A stretch of 64,000 bases of DNA from contig NC_135240.1 in assembly GCF_947623445.1 (NCBI RefSeq), forward strand, positions 24,366,001 through 24,430,000. The letters are read 5' to 3'. Below the pieces are notes generated by a model. It was given only the letters and a program-made list of their open reading frames with translations. It did not search any database and was not told the DNA's origin. The translations under genes were made by a program, and so were the position numbers. This stretch comes from Clavelina lepadiformis (lineage: Eukaryota; Chordata; Ascidiacea; Aplousobranchia; Clavelinidae). Of this stretch, positions 62,777 to 64,000 are shown piece after piece (positions within the stretch are counted from its first letter, which is position 1; every line of letters begins with the position of its first letter).

Positions 62777-63963
62777 ATGGAAGGTTTACCAATTTTTAAA
62801 GCTGCTGAAATTTTGACACATCCAACTAACAAAGGTGTGGTTGGATATGGAAGCAGTGGAAGAATCAGATACTGCAGACATAAACAACTCGGTGAATGTG
62901 CGGTAAAATGCTTTGCCATATCAGGAGATGCACAGTTGATTGAGGAAAGGAAAAAAAAGTGTCATAACCTTGAAACTCAAACACTAAATTCGAGCAACTT
63001 AGGCTTTATTAAAAACAGAATTGAACAGACCTAAAACAAATAGAATCAGTTAGGCGAAACGTGACAGCTATATAACATTTATATATGTGAACTTATACTA
63101 TTAAGCAGCCGACCCACCGACACTGCGCTTGCTACTGAAATGACGTTCTACAGTTCTATTTAAGGCGGCGAAGCAATTAAGGCGTGAGGCAAGGCGTAAA
63201 CAATTAAAGCGTGAGGCAAGGCGTAAACAAAGGAATGTTAATACATTGGAATGTCACCACAAAAAGTGAGAGTAAACTTGTTTGCCGGTACTTTGATAGC
63301 TTATTACAGAAAAGTTTACTGTTCCGGTTCAAAAGTTAAACATGACTAATCTTTTGCTGTTTTTTAAAAGTATTTTTATTAACAAGCTTAAACAAATAAT
63401 CCTAGATATAGATATGCTGTAATTGAGTAGTACTGTACTATAATATACTGCATGAATGATGATTACACCTGCAATGATTACACACTGTTCTTTTTCAGAA
63501 TATTAACTGAAGCTAAAATATTACAAAACATGACCCACAAGAACATTATGCAAGTTCATGGGGTTACAAGTTGGTCAAACTCCATGGGTATTATAACAGA
63601 CTTCTTTAAATATGGAAATCTGGAAGATTTGTTGTTGAAATCTAATAAATTAAAAGACATTCCCTGGCCTCTTAGATTACGAATTGCCATAGAAATCAGC
63701 CAAGCTCTTTCTTTTCTTCATAACTATAAGCGATCAAAAGCACTTGTTCATGGAGATCTAAAACCACAAAATATTCTAATTACTGATGATCTGAGGGCAA
63801 AGTTAGGAGATTTTGGTTCGGTTACTTTGATTGCATTTACTGGTGCATCATCAATGTCAACTACAGTGCCAAGCAATACCCAACACACTCCTTTGTACAC
63901 TGCTCCGGAGTTTTTGAAAGATGTTTGTCAAACAAAACGAACTACCAAGATGGATGTTTACAG
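62777..63963 (+). CDS. RIP-kinase-like protein kinase, 5' part (continues beyond window)
   Basis: Two exons are visible: 62777-62958 and 63499-63963, joined in phase 2; the second ends at a good donor (GTAAGA) and the gene runs out of the window. About 215 residues of an N-terminal kinase domain: glycine loop GYGSSGRI (about 24), ATP-binding Lys in CAVKCF (about 44), a hydrophobic helix (ILTEAKILQNMTHKNIMQVHG), catalytic loop HGDLKPQNIL with Gly in place of Arg of HRD, DFG, and TAPEFLKDV followed by KMDVYR. The kinase starting near the N-terminus and the pattern resemble RIPK/TKL kinases of innate immune and cell-death signalling. A downstream death, CARD or ankyrin part cannot be seen. The donor after exon 1 (GTGTCA) is weak. 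Confidence 0.8.
63175..63228. repeat. Two-copy 27-base tandem repeat in a kinase-gene intron
   Basis: Copies 63175-63201 and 63202-63228 differ at one position and contain gcgtgaggcaaggcgtaaac. They lie within the first intron of the kinase gene. Confidence 0.8.
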
Positions 63964-64000
63964 GTAAGATATATACATGTTATATGTTGCATATTTACAC

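Overview
The window looks like nuclear DNA of an invertebrate chordate, most probably an ascidian tunicate of the Ciona type. The reasons are AT-rich DNA, compact multi-exon genes with short GT-AG introns, frequent short words such as taggcctac scattered between genes, and gene families of animal type (LDLa receptors, secreted VWA/TSP1 proteins, a RIP-like kinase, a FAXDC2-like enzyme). The species is inferred, not shown. All gene models were built by hand from splice sites, reading phase and family resemblance; none has transcript support here.

Layout. 1-5.6 kb: on the minus strand, a complete seven-exon fatty-acid-hydroxylase/FAXDC2-like gene (1209-3128) with a decayed tandem copy upstream (4149-5555) that has lost its catalytic exons. 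6.6-11.7 kb: a 14-exon, about 948-residue receptor on the minus strand, with a signal peptide, about nine LDLa-type modules and a relaxin-receptor/GRL101-like seven-helix domain. 14-16 kb (plus) and 19.5-25.5 kb (minus): three divergent rhodopsin-type receptors, two of them tandem paralogues. 25.5-29.5 kb: mostly non-coding, with one tRNA-derived SINE.

29.5-58 kb holds the most striking locus: an expanded family of secreted von Willebrand A proteins. Four members (C, D, E on minus, F on plus) encode a signal peptide, a TSP1-like module, a linker with a furin-type basic site, a VWA domain with a MIDAS motif and a Cys-containing tail. Two more (G, H on plus) encode only signal peptide, VWA and tail. 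D carries an in-frame stop inside the VWA domain. E and F, with their flanks, form the arms of a near-identical inverted repeat of about 5.4 kb; G and H lie between the arms as direct repeats. G is a chimera: it matches H up to the first bases of its last exon and then switches to the E/F-type exon and 3' flank. Two further decayed VWA fragments (I, J) lie in related repeat units. hAT DNA transposons are interleaved: a 349-bp MITE with intact 8-bp target duplications, a BED-finger hAT fragment ending at the same target position in the paralogous flank, and a 3'-truncated hAT copy at 58978.

The window ends inside a plus-strand RIP-kinase-like gene (62777 onward). The secreted VWA family is the best candidate for a lineage-specific system: extracellular adhesion or recognition proteins diversifying by duplication, inversion, gene conversion and loss. 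That function is inference.
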